Both the position numbers and the translations under genes were made by a program. Shown here piece by piece: positions 24,501 through 33,170 of a stretch of DNA of 64,000 nucleotides (positions are counted from its first letter, which is position 1; the number at the start of each line of letters is the position of its first letter). The notes under the pieces were generated by a model. That model saw only the letters and a list, made by a program, of their open reading frames with translations, was not told the origin of the DNA and searched no databases. The stretch is taken from assembly GCA_036874045.1 (NCBI GenBank), contig CM072342.1:2068501-2132500 (forward strand), written 5' to 3'. This DNA is from Cymodocea nodosa. Taxonomy: Eukaryota > Streptophyta > Magnoliopsida > Alismatales > Cymodoceaceae.

Positions 24501-27500
24501 CAAGTGTTCTTATTTTTAGACCAAGTAAATTTGAAAAACTTATCCTAAAAACATCACATTCAACTCTAATACCATATAGAAATACGAAATACCTAACTTG
24601 AAACTAATAAGTAATGATTGAAATTACTTATCATATAAGGGTCCATTTGTGCACAACAAAATATCAGAAAAAAGAGGTAATAAGAATTCCAAAATAGTTG
24701 GAAACGAAAAATCTAAAAAGTGAAAAAAAAAAGATATTTGTGCATGTAATGGAAAGTTAGAGTTGAGAAAAGGAATTAGTGTTTGATAAAATGTCAGAAA
24801 AAAGACTATAGGGTTATTTTTATTTATTATTATTATTATTATTTTTTTTTTTTTTTATCCTCTCATTGTTTTCATCTCTTTTTCTTTTTTTTATTCTTTC
24901 ATTTTCTTTTCGTTGTTCTTCTATTTTTTCTCCTTTCTTTCTTATTTATCTTCTCTCTTTTTCTTTTCTTTTCTTTTTCTTTTCCATTATTTTTCATCTT
25001 GTTTCAAAGAAGGATTTTACGCAAAGAGTCAAAGAATTCCCAACTTTCTGAATGGGAGAGGTAGGATTAAAAGACATTTTTTTTATATCTAGGAAAGTTA
25101 AACTTTCTTTTCCTAAGATTCTGTCAAATACAAATGGTCTAAAAATTTTCTTTCTTTTCCCAATTTTCCATTCCTCCCCACTTTCTGTTAGGCACAAACT
25201 CCTCCTAAGTGTGCAAATTCCATTTCTACTTCCATCATGGGATTATTTTCAATTTCTAATAGCACTCAAATGCATAATGCCAAGCATGGGTCTCATCTTT
25301 TCTTTTGTTGTCCCTTTTCTTTTGCAAAAATCTGTAAATGCACAACCTGGACCTGTAGCTCAAACTTTCCAGTAATGGGTCTGGACCTCAAAGGAATGGA
25401 TCACAAAGACAATACTAAATGGAGTAAAAACAGCCCAAATATTCTAAATCTTAAGGCAATAGATGACCACCACAAATTGAAAACAGACTTTATGAACCTT
25501 GGTGATAAATTCTGGACTTCTACAAATACATCAGAAGATGCTCTATCACAGATTTGAGTGTCATGGAAAGGCTTCATGAACTATTAAATATTAAGATGTT
25601 CTATTGCAGATGCAGAAATTACATCCAATTTAAAGAAGGGAAGCAAGTGATCAAGAAGAAGGCAAATTCATTTGCCAACAAGCTGTATTGAGTGATAGGA
25701 TCACCCAATACACATTTATCCATAGGCCAGGCTCCCGAATTGCTTATATTCAACCACATCAAAGGATGGTGCAGGATCGGATATGCTAACTGATAATGAA
25801 CACTTGAATTTAAAAGCCGAAAGCTTAAAATATATAAATGACATTAAATTCCTATTATACTTGTAAATCAACAAAAAAGTTCATGCTGAAATGAAGTGAT
25901 CACGAGGCAACATTTCAACCCCATTTTGCAGAATTGCTGGTTGTAATCATACATCAAATTGAATTACACTTCTCAATTAGATTACAATATTAAGTAACTA
26001 ACTAGAAGACAGTGAGTAGATTCTATTTATAGTCAATTCCAATATTTAAGGTCATGTTGTTAATTGGATGACCAAAGAATGTGATTTCTTACAATCAAAT
26101 TTAGAAGATTGTAAACAAAATTCAAGCACTGCAGTTTAACTTCAATCAAAAAAATGCATCTTATATGTAATGTAATTGAATAACATTTCTTATTTAGATT
26201 ACAACGTTTTGATAGATAACTAGAAAATAATAATTAGATTCTATAGATAATCAATTAAATTATTTGAGGTCATGTTGATTAATTGAAATAACTTAATCAC
26301 TTATGATCAAATATAGAAGATTATAACCCAAAAATTTAATTATCGAGATTTTATTAAGAAATGCAATTCAATTGTGTAAGATTGTGCCAATCAAATGCAA
26401 AAGAGAAATACAGGAACTAGAAACAAAGTACCCTTTCATATATGTCCGCCCATAGGTTGTCTTTAAGCCAACAACACCACAAAGTGAAGATGGTATTCTG
26501 ATGGAACCTTTATCAACGAAAATAATATATTATTTGAGACATTTTACATAAAGTATGAGTTTCCTTCATTTTGTAGAAACAAACCTCCGCCATCTGTTCC
26601 AATTGCAGCTGGGCATAAACCACATGAAACAATTGCAGCTGGGCCAGAGGAAGATCCTCCAGTATATCTATCAATTCCATGTGGATTTCTTGTTGTTCTA
26701 TGACAAAAATGAAGAGAACTCCTTTACGGTAATTAGAAATATTCATGATTTATACATTCCGAAAAACATTTTACAAGCTGTAATCTAGAGAAATTCCAAG
26801 AAGCACCAGTTTATACAAAAAGGGAAAATGTAAACATTTTAAAGATAGAGCTCTATCCAACAAAATACTGCATGAAGGAAACATTATTGGCATAATTGTA
26901 CTTATATTTTTATGATAGAAGATGTGATAGTACGTATACCCATAATTTGGATTGTTTCCTGTTGTCCCAAGACCCACTTCATGCATATTTGCCTTTCCTA
27001 TAAAAATCACACCACAACTCCGCAGTTTGGACACACAAACTGCATCTTCATTAACAGGACGGACTTTATGATACCATGTGGTTGCACCTGATAAGAAAGT
27101 AGCCTAGTCTGAAAAATACTTTCAACAATCACGTCAAAGAGCAAGCTTGGTGCACGAGGTTACCATTGGTTGGATAAGGCACACAATCCACATCATCTTT
27201 GATGGGCATAAAAATACCATCCAAGATAGAAAGCGGCTTTCCTACAATTTTCATTAGCCAGTCATTTAAAATCAAAGGGTTCTTTATAGTCCTCGAATTG
27301 CAGAAGGGAGCATGTCATTTAACTTGACTTCAACCATCAGCTTACCATCCAAGAATCTTTCCGTGGAAGCAGCTGCTTGCTTCCTTACTTCCTCGGCATC
27401 AAAATAAATCAATAAAGGCATGGGTGGCTTCTTGTTGTTATAATCATCTACAACTGTGATGATGTGCTCAGCAACCTATAAGTTAAGGACGGAATTCCTT

Positions 27501-28139
27501 CCATAAACTGAATTCACAGCAGGGAGAGAAATAACGTAGAAGATTGCATGACTAGCTACTTACAGCTGAGGGTGTCGTGATTCCCAATCTGTAAGCATGA
27601 GCATAATCTTGTATCGTCCAATAAAGAAACGATGAGTCTGCATTCCAGCGCTTGGACGGCTCATAAGGAGGGAGGCAACTTAAAGCCGATTCAGCACGCA
27701 TGGCAGGGTGATCGTTTTCATCAATGACAGCCACCTCGGGTTCCTTCTCTGAAACAATTGTAGAATAAAAATTGCACCAAGTACCAAAATAATCATGGAT
27801 AAATGTATAAAGCATAACAATACGAGAGAGAGGAGAAAACCAGTATTGCTTTCGATCTTTCTTTTTAATTTGCAAGGTCAAAAAATGCATTGTTTGCGCT
27901 TTAGATTAACGATTCAGATGATCATTCAAAATTTCACTACTCTCTTTCGCTAAATAAGCACACGATGTGAACGTTGAAGAAAAACCTTGCGGAGGATACT
28001 CGGGACGGAACATCGGATTCTCAGGAATCACAGTTTCCTGCAGCGTCTGCCAAAAACAAGCACAGATGACGTATCGGTCAAAGCCAACGCGCTCAAAGAC
28101 TACTTTAAAATAGTAATCCAACATCACGACGACAAGAAG

Positions 28140-28179
<40 letters not shown>

Positions 28180-28466
28180 AGACCTGAGTGAAGTTGTTCT
28201 TGCGTTTGAGGTGAGACAGTATCGCAGATCCCAACAGCTTGAACTCGATCAACCAAACGAAGATCCTCAGCACGAACCCGGTCAGATGCGGTGCTGCCAT
28301 ATCCGACGTCTATAAACAACAGAAAGAGAAGGAAAAAAAACGAACGAGAATGAAAGGGACGAAGTTATCGCTGTTGACCTCGGACGACCAGGGGCTGGTA
28401 CTTGGCGGCGGCGATGTCAACCTCTTCCACCGGCGGCATCACACGGACCTTGCTCTTCCTCGCCAT
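6557..28466 (-). CDS. FAAH: Fatty acid amide hydrolase (plant FAAH), 18 exons seen, 3' end outside window
   Basis: Amidase-signature serine hydrolase that cleaves N-acylethanolamines to free fatty acid and ethanolamine; plant members act at internal membranes. Exons on the minus strand, 5' to 3': 28379-28466, 28184-28293, 27986-28046, 27564-27748, 27346-27475, 27164-27241, 26940-27087, 26585-26697, 26432-26507, 23673-23744, 14741-14792, 14450-14530, 14284-14367, 14064-14167, 13838-13930, 11815-11883, 10934-10998, 6557-6618. All introns are GT-AG and every junction keeps frame, giving 557 codons. The start MARKSKVRVM fits the family; the exon 1-2 join gives KYQPLVVRAPHLTG, like the Arabidopsis protein. 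Triad residues are K206 (in PIKDDVDC), S282 (in YTGGSSSG) and S306 (in GTDGGGSIRIPS), one residue off Arabidopsis K205/S281/S305. Other family blocks are PMFRPEYPPQ, GKANMHEVGLGTTGNN and ANLLGLPAISIP. About 50-60 C-terminal residues are not in the window. It looks functional as far as it can be read. Confidence 0.95.
6619..9129. other. FAAH intron 17, downstream part, no gene recognised
   Basis: This is mostly AT-rich intron. The part at 7,440-8,560 has several medium open frames on both strands with no family resemblance. Words such as AATCACAAGTAAATATAAATA look like dispersed plant repeats, but I cannot assign a class. I see no exon of FAAH here. Confidence 0.5.
9130..9770 (+). mobile_element. 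hAT transposase 3' remnant in FAAH intron 17
   Basis: Conceptual reading on the plus strand gives parts of the hAT C-terminal dimerisation region: WWLIHGIDTPNLRKIAIK near 9,345, then LVFIHYNMRF near 9,490 followed by the acidic tail pattern YNKLNPIDV. Family members read W..YG..TPNLRK.AI and L.DLVFVHYNLRL. Stops and a missing middle show that it is dead. I see no terminal inverted repeats, so the true ends are unknown. The open stretch at 9,489-9,749 is the tail of this remnant and not a host gene. Confidence 0.65.
9850..10090 (-). repeat. Dispersed repeat copy in FAAH intron 17
   Basis: Read on the minus strand it gives TTTTGTGGAAACGGCCAAAA, CTAAATTTCAA, GAGGATGAGATAA and GATAAATTTTCTAGGCAAT, a diverged match to 12,455-12,590. 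The sequence to 10,090 may belong to the same unit. Confidence 0.6.
10091..10933. other. FAAH intron 17, upstream part, nothing recognised
   Basis: Intron sequence between the dispersed repeat and exon 17. The overlapping open frames at 10,104-10,409 on the plus strand show no known domain, signal or codon pattern that supports a gene. Confidence 0.4.
12370..12600 (+). repeat. Dispersed repeat copy, inverted relative to 9,850-9,985
   Basis: The stretch TTTTGTGGAAACAGCTAAAA, then AAATTTCAATT.AAATT, AGGATAAGATAA and GATAAATTTT.TAG.CAAT follows, in the same order, the reverse complement of 9,850-9,985. It lies in FAAH intron 16. The class is unknown. Confidence 0.6.
13010..13200. repeat. Polypyrimidine tract in FAAH intron 15
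   Basis: A long TC-rich run (TCTTCTC, CTTTTC, CCTCCTC words). The 60-residue lysine- and glutamate-rich reading frame opposite it is a composition artefact. Confidence 0.8.
14897..15036 (+). repeat. 5' LTR of the intron 10 copia
   Basis: About 140 bases, starting TGTGAGG. It pairs with 22,697-22,838 and is followed directly by the primer binding site. Its left edge lies only about 105 bases from the start of FAAH exon 11 (14,792). Confidence 0.85.
16840..17480 (+). mobile_element. Second copia 3' fragment with the start of a different LTR
   Basis: An RNase H-like end is followed by a CAACTCAAGGAG purine-type tract. At about 17,282 a sequence begins TGTTGAGTAAAAGG, which is unlike the TGTGAG LTRs flanking the whole element. 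This suggests that a second copia, with most of its middle missing, was joined to or inserted in the outer one. It is broken and old. Confidence 0.45.
17510..21916 (+). mobile_element. PIF/Harbinger DNA transposon nested in the copia (decayed)
   Basis: The ends GAGGGTTTGTGCACAC (left) and GAGTTTGTTTGTGCATC (right, inverted) are imperfect terminal repeats, each flanked by TTA. On the plus strand at 20,500-21,500 there are blocks of a DDE_Tnp_4 transposase: MSQPIFLQFCDLLRK and EEKLTLFFVII near 20,520-20,640, EGSIVDVKILQD near 21,050, then YKHSQLKTMIKHTFGVIKH and ETQVKIMHAYFLLHNFI in the open stretch at 21,270-21,494. Several stops and shifts break the reading. I did not find an intact Myb-like second gene. 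It may be the source of the smaller elements with like ends in this window. Confidence 0.75.
19900..20210. repeat. Minisatellite inside the PIF/Harbinger element
   Basis: About ten degenerate copies of a 22-30 base unit, roughly TTGATATGATAAACTCTTATG, lie in tandem. Units vary in length and lack any conserved spacer, so this is not a CRISPR array. Confidence 0.85.
22697..22838 (+). repeat. 3' LTR of the intron 10 copia
   Basis: About 142 bases, starting TGTGAGA and ending CTCTACA, preceded by a G-rich purine tract and followed by the GAAAT target duplication. Confidence 0.85.
22978..23345 (-). mobile_element. LINE 3' end remnant (reverse transcriptase C-terminal tail)
   Basis: Read on the minus strand, this segment follows the end of a plant LINE reverse transcriptase: a block like M.V.ML.W.. 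at the start, then L.W.GQI in place of LRWFGHV, and an end like LTI.RN..KKMFYIAN where intact copies read LTLDR.EWRKRIHVAD. It is heavily decayed, with stops and shifts in every part. A relative lies at 580-905 on the plus strand. It sits in FAAH intron 10 beside the copia right LTR. Confidence 0.55.
24185..24305. repeat. Dispersed repeat copy A (CCAGT/GGTC-rich)
   Basis: This stretch is rich in ACCAG, CTGGT and GTCTGACC words. It matches, in inverted orientation, the segment at about 60,045-60,200 in the methyltransferase intron: both share a GTCTGACC-like block, then CCAGTGA.CCA and CAGTCCTT in the same order. It is probably a fragment of a DNA transposon family; class not determined. Confidence 0.5.
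24640..25205. mobile_element. Harbinger-like MITE in FAAH intron 9
   Basis: The left end GGGTCCATTTGTGC and the inverted right end GGAGGAGTTTGTGCC form imperfect terminal repeats. Both flanks carry TAA (24,637-24,639 and 25,206-25,208), the TWA-type target duplication of PIF/Harbinger elements. The interior has a T-rich and CT-rich low-complexity core at about 24,820-25,010 and codes for nothing I recognise. It shares its end motif with the elements at 17,510-21,916 and 58,312-59,206. Confidence 0.7.
25975..26345. repeat. Diverged tandem duplication in FAAH intron 9
   Basis: Two copies about 215 bases apart share the same order of words: TTAGATTACAA, AACTAGAA, TAGATTCTAT, AGGTCATGTTG, ATCAAAT.TAGAAGAT. 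The first runs from about 25,975 to 26,120 and the second from about 26,195 to 26,345. They are non-coding on both strands. Confidence 0.6.
28141..28181. repeat. (GA)n microsatellite beside the exon 2 donor of FAAH
   Basis: A run of about 17 GA units followed by GGGAGGGAGA lies in FAAH intron 2. On the gene strand it is a CT tract that starts a few bases after the exon 2 donor at 28,183. Confidence 0.9.
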
Positions 28467-28680
28467 GGCGGACACCGCGTCCTTCCACCTCTGCTTCGGT
28501 AGAGCCGAATACCGTGTTCTGCGCTCGATCAGACTGCAAACATGGGAACAAGGATGAGGGACCCGAACCAGAGAATTAATGAACACCACCACCACGCCAG
28601 TCCGTCCTCCTGCAACTTAACACTGCGTGATATCGCCTTTTGTCTTTTTTTAAAAAAAATATTTTCTCGTTCATTCCCTA
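28467..28680 (-). promoter_or_regulatory. 5' leader and proximal upstream region of FAAH
   Basis: The sequence just upstream of the FAAH start is GC-richer than its surroundings, as is common around plant start codons. An in-frame upstream ATG near 28,595 would add 43 residues. Plant FAAH proteins begin close to the MARKSK-type start, so I place the start at 28,466 and treat this stretch as leader and promoter. I see no clear TATA box that fixes the transcription start. Confidence 0.4.
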
Positions 28681-28799
28681 TATACATGATATTTAAATTT
28701 AATGATATCTACTTTGCCGTGAGTATTACTTCCGTTCCGTGTCATTTATCTTTAAAAAAAAGGATTAATTCGGTATCTCATTAATGTCGACGGCCATAT

Positions 28800-29740
28800 C
28801 GATTAGGCCGATCGAGCTGTCGAACTACCTGCATTTTGATGCGTAAAATTTTTATTATATTATTGATATAAATTTAAGTCTTTAAATTGATAGTGGTATT
28901 TGATCGGTATAACGTATTTGAACCTTTTCTTTTAAATGATCATACCACCCGAGATAAAATTCATGGTTGTGCATGCTGGGTGCATATTAATATATATATA
29001 TGTAATAAAATATTTAATATAGAATAAAATTCATTGTTGTGCATTTTACACTAAAATATAATATTTAATAATATAAATCATGGTTGTCGATTGCCGCAGT
29101 TTGGTTTTTCATGGGTGTGCGATGATAAGAAAACATAAATAAATCATGGTTTCATTTGAATTATATATGAAAATAAAGATTAGAGTTAGAAAAAATAATT
29201 GTGTTTTTGAATAAGATATCCTATGGCTGATTACTATCGGCACCATCGAAGATCGGCAACCAATGTGTGCTACAGATAATTTATTTACTATTGTGCCAAG
29301 CGCGACATGCAGCTCACGCTTGAGTTGGAAAGCGTGCTTATCCGTCTGTGTTACGGCGCTAGAGAGGCGTATTATTCTTTTAGGACTGGCTTCCAGCACT
29401 CTAACGCAACCCAAGAACCTCAATTGTAACCATTTAATGTTATTACTTCATCCATTATATAATTAAAATAGCTTAATAGCTACAACTAAATTTATTATAA
29501 ACATTCAATTTAATACAAGAACTTTCAATCTGATGGATTTGAATGGTGTATTTGGGCAGGCCTATTTCACTCACTACTAAATTTTTATATCACGAGCTTA
29601 TTAATTTCAAGGCCAGCTAATATTTAGCGTGGGAATGGTCCCTGGCATGGACAACATTTGTGCATGATCGCTCACAGAATCTTTTTGAAATACTTATATT
29701 TTTACTACATTCATTTAAATATAATTATTATTTAAAAAAT
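28800..29740. other. Intergenic, no gene recognised
   Basis: AT-rich sequence with a somewhat GC-richer patch at about 29,220-29,420. The minus-strand frame at 29,109-29,423 has no recognisable domain. Confidence 0.4.
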
Positions 29741-29741
29741 C

Positions 29742-30494
29742 TAAAAGATGTCTGTATATCTAGAATTGGTTAAAAATAAAATTTGAATTTCATCTAATTC
29801 TACATATAAGAGTATTTATACAAATAAGTTTGGAAGGAATTTAAATTTTAGTTAATTCTTGGTATAAATATTAGATGGAATTCAAAATTATCTCTTTCTC
29901 CTTTTGAATTAAAATTTTGTCTACCCTTTCTCCATATTTTCTCCACTTTGACTTATCATCCACTCACCTAAATTGCTCATGTCACCATTTAACCCATTAG
30001 GATTTTGTAGGTGGCGAGGGATGGATGATGGGAGAAAGAGGGGGAGATGATAGAGAGAGGAGGTGAAGCACGTGAGGAAGGAAAAGGACAAAAGAAAGAA
30101 AGAAAGACAAAAAATGTAAAAAAAAAAAAAAAGAGAAAAGGGAAAAAATGAAAATAACTATTATATAAAGAATTATGACATGCAAGTTAATATTAATAAC
30201 ATGACATGTAAGTTAATTTATTACATTAATATTAAGTTAATTGAAAGATTAAATTTTAATTATTAGTATTAAAATTTTAACTAATGTTAATATATAAGTT
30301 TTTTTTACTTTCTTAGATATGTACAGATATTTAAATTTTAAATTTTATCACTTTTCTAAATATGTATAAATATTTAACTTTTAAATTTTTTAATATCTCA
30401 AGATTTTAAATTCTACCACATCTTATTTTCTATCGAAATTCCAATTTCGTCAGATTCCTTTCTAATTAATTCTAAATATACGAACACCTTTTTA
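29742..30494. mobile_element. MITE-like element with about 35-50 base inverted ends
   Basis: The left end AAAAGATGTCTGTATATCT and the inverted right end AAAAAGGTGTTCGTATATTT continue as TAGAATT in both, with further similarity inward (TTTGAATTTC and TTGGAATTTC). The element is about 750 bases, AT-rich and non-coding. The target duplication is unclear: TAA on the left and TTA on the right. Confidence 0.6.
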
Positions 30495-31389
30495 GGATGA
30501 ATTTGATACTAAAGTAATTAGAAGATATTCTCTAAAATATTTTATATAAATGCACAACATTTACAATAACTTCTCTTCTAGCTTCACTGTAGCTAAGGCA
30601 TTGGTTTTCAATTGTATTTCAAGTTCCGTAGACTGTGAAGGAGACGTTGCAAAGGATGGTTCTTTGCCGGTAAAAATGAATAAGATAATCGAAACTCTCA
30701 CGACATGGTGATTTGTGAGGGTCGGAAATAGATATTGGTTGTATCAATATAAATCTTTTGTGCCTACTATGGTTTGTATATGTTTTAAGAAAAAAGCTCG
30801 TAGATAAATGTCCACATCGACGATGAAAATCAAATGTGATATGTTGTGATTTTATGTGCAAATTCTTTAGTGAAGATGTTCACTTAGGTAATATTGTATA
30901 TCAACCACTATATATTCTCAACCGTACAGGTTAAATTTTAGTTTCGTTGCTTGCTATACAAACCAGCAGTCGTATACGATGGACTAGATGAGATAACGAG
31001 ATAGATTTACTTCCATGAAGAGGCCGAGCTTTTAACAAATTTGACGATGATACTTTTATCTATTATTCTTTTTGTATGATTTTGCATGATTTTATCTCTT
31101 GTATACTGATTAAATAGTTTTTTATAATTGATTGGTGTGGATGTATGACTTGGAACACAAGTGACAAATAAGTGGTTTTCGTATGTGTACCGGGCCCATA
31201 TCTTTCGATAAGTGTATGGTAGAGAACTGAAGCATGTCTGACCCAATTCTCATTGTATCCTTCATTCCACTACATCAACCATTTGGACTTACGGCCATGA
31301 ATTACGTGTTTGATATCTCACTTCAATTTAGCTGTAAACGTTGGAGTTTGATTGACTCTTATTCTTTTCTTTTCTTTTTGTTTGATCAG

Positions 31390-31800
31390 GCTTTATCAAT
31401 AAGGAGAGAGGTACAAAAGAAGTCCTTGCTTATCCAATTTGGAAACCTGAAGCATCTGAAAGTAAAGATAGGTATCATCAAAGATGAACTTGGTATAGCT
31501 TACCTTTTGAGAAGCATTCCTTATTTGGAGACTTTCTATCGATCTTGGTCCCAAACGAAGGAGAGTAGTGACTTCAACGTTTTTCCGATTACACACGTCT
31601 TTTGTTGGGATGAGGATTTGGATACTGATATTTTTTATTTATTTAACTTTAACGAAGAAAATTGCTGGGAAAACCAAGCCTTGCCCATCGATTGTCTTCG
31701 TCACCTTAAGAGGGTAGAGATTAATGGATTTACAGGACATGTCAAGCAACTGGATTTTGTGAAATTTTTACTGAAAATTTTTATCTGTCCTCGAAGAAGT
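31390..31800 (+). pseudogene. F-box/FBD-type gene fragment
   Basis: A likely acceptor TTTGATCAG at 31,389 opens a frame that runs from ALSIRREVQ to about HVKQLDFVKFLLK. It resembles the LRR-FBD C-terminal region of plant F-box proteins: FGNLKHLKVKIG and LLRSIPYLETF are LRR-like, and LRHLKRVEINGFTGH plus LDFVKFLLK match the FBD pattern LK.VEI.GF.G and EL.KYLL.N. The open frame is 31,234-31,989, but the ends beyond the exon-like part lose resemblance. No F-box exon is visible between 30,500 and 31,390, and the 3' side runs into the GC island and the gypsy element. It is probably a relic, though a live partial gene cannot be excluded. Confidence 0.55.
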
Positions 31801-31884
31801 GTTCGTTTCCATATGTTGAAATCAATTTTTTTTTACAAAGTTATATATATGTACATAAAAGGAATTGACCCAAAAAAAAGAGAG

Positions 31885-32265
31885 AGAGGGGGAAAGGAAG
31901 TTCCGCCGTCGCCGACGGACGATTCTCTCCACGCGAACAATCGCAACCGCCCGCCGGTTTGCTGCCGATGGCTAGAAAAGGGCCTCTGACGCACGATCGC
32001 TCCTTCTACGCACGGATAGCAACTGACACGTCGAACGAAGAGAGAATGCGTAGAGAGCGACGAACACCGCGCAGACGCACTCAGCATAGAAGCAGGCGAT
32101 CGCCATCGCATACCCTCGAGGTCTTCTCCGACGCAAGGTGGGTTCCGGCCGTACATTTCGCCGGAATCTGCCACGTGCTCGGACTGCCACCGCCAAGTGG
32201 GCAAGCTGCCGACTTGTCGGGAGGGGAATTCTAAGCGACATATTAGCGTTGGGGTGGTTGGCTAT
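31885..32265. other. GC-rich island of unknown origin next to the gypsy 5' LTR
   Basis: GC content rises abruptly at about 31,890 after a GA-rich tract and falls at the LTR edge. Frames are open on both strands (plus 31,959-32,234; minus 31,833-32,204 and 31,972-32,241) and are rich in Arg, Ser, Pro and Ala. I recognise none of them. It may be the 5' end of a gene or a promoter cut by the retroelement. Confidence 0.35.
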
Positions 32266-32342
32266 GGGTCTCGATAATTTAAGCGTGGAGTTATCATGTT
32301 GAGTGGTTGGAAGTTATCTTAATTTCTGTTGCTCTGTAGGTT

Positions 32343-32568
32343 GATCGGTAATTGGTTAAAAATATTAATTTTTAAATTCTAAGGAATTTAATTTGAAATT
32401 TAATTTTTGGTGATTATCGAAAATTAAAGAGTAGGTTTGGGTAGAGATAGTTGATCTTCCAAATGTTATAAATATAGATGATTAGAAGTTTGTAAAGATA
32501 CACAAGAATATACAAGATCACCTGGAATCAATCCACCATTGGAGACTTCAAATCACGTAGATCAATAG
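32343..32568 (+). repeat. 5' LTR of the nested copia
   Basis: Ends at ATCAATA just before the primer site TGGTATCAGAG. The left edge is approximate because the LTR start is diverged. Confidence 0.75.
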
Positions 32569-32579
32569 TGGTATCAGAG

Positions 32580-33170
32580 TGTGGTTTTTCTGCTTACGCA
32601 CGCTATCGCCTCCACCATTACTGCTGCCCTACGTGCACCTCTGCTTGCATGTACCTCTACAGCCTAGGCACACACCTCCGCAGCCTGCACATGCACCTCC
32701 ACAGCCCACATGTGCTCCTTTGCCTGTGCACTCCTCTACTACCCTGCATGCACCTCCGCCTGTGTGTGCTCCTTTGATGCCCTTGCACGCACCTCCGTAG
32801 CCTGCACGCGCTCCTTTGCCCTCATGCTCCTCCGTTGCCCAATGCACCTCTGCCTGTGCACGTGCAACCTCTGCTGCTCGCCCACGCACACCTCAACAAC
32901 CTGCACATGCGCCCTCGCCGCTTGCCCGCATGCCCTCGCTGCTCACGCACAAGCCCTCACTGCTTGTGCACGACCTCGCCACTCGCGCACGAGCCCTCGT
33001 TGCTTGCGTGCAACCTCTGCTGCTCGCTTGCGTGCACCTCTGCAACCCTCGCGCGCACCTCCACCACCTGCTCGCACGCCCCCGCCTCACTGCCCGCACT
33101 CACTCGTGCATGCCGATCCACCTAGCCATCGCACCATACCCGGATCTCCAGTCTTCTGCCATCAGGCAAC
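32580..33170 (+). repeat. GC-rich degenerate tandem repeat in the copia leader
   Basis: Repeated TGCACCTCCGC, CACGCACCTCC and TGCTCGC.CACGC words fill the stretch between the primer site and gag. All three plus-strand frames are open because the repeat lacks stops. The predicted Cys/Pro/Ala-rich peptides are a by-product. Confidence 0.7.

Noticed and set aside
28180-28319. Reading frame DVGYGSTASDRV opposite the FAAH exon 2 frame
   Set aside because: It is a different frame of exon 2; the family frame is APHLTGFVLRIF.
28467-28595. In-frame extension of FAAH to an upstream ATG at 28,595
   Set aside because: The extra residues do not resemble the family N-terminus, whereas MARKSKVRVM at 28,466 does.
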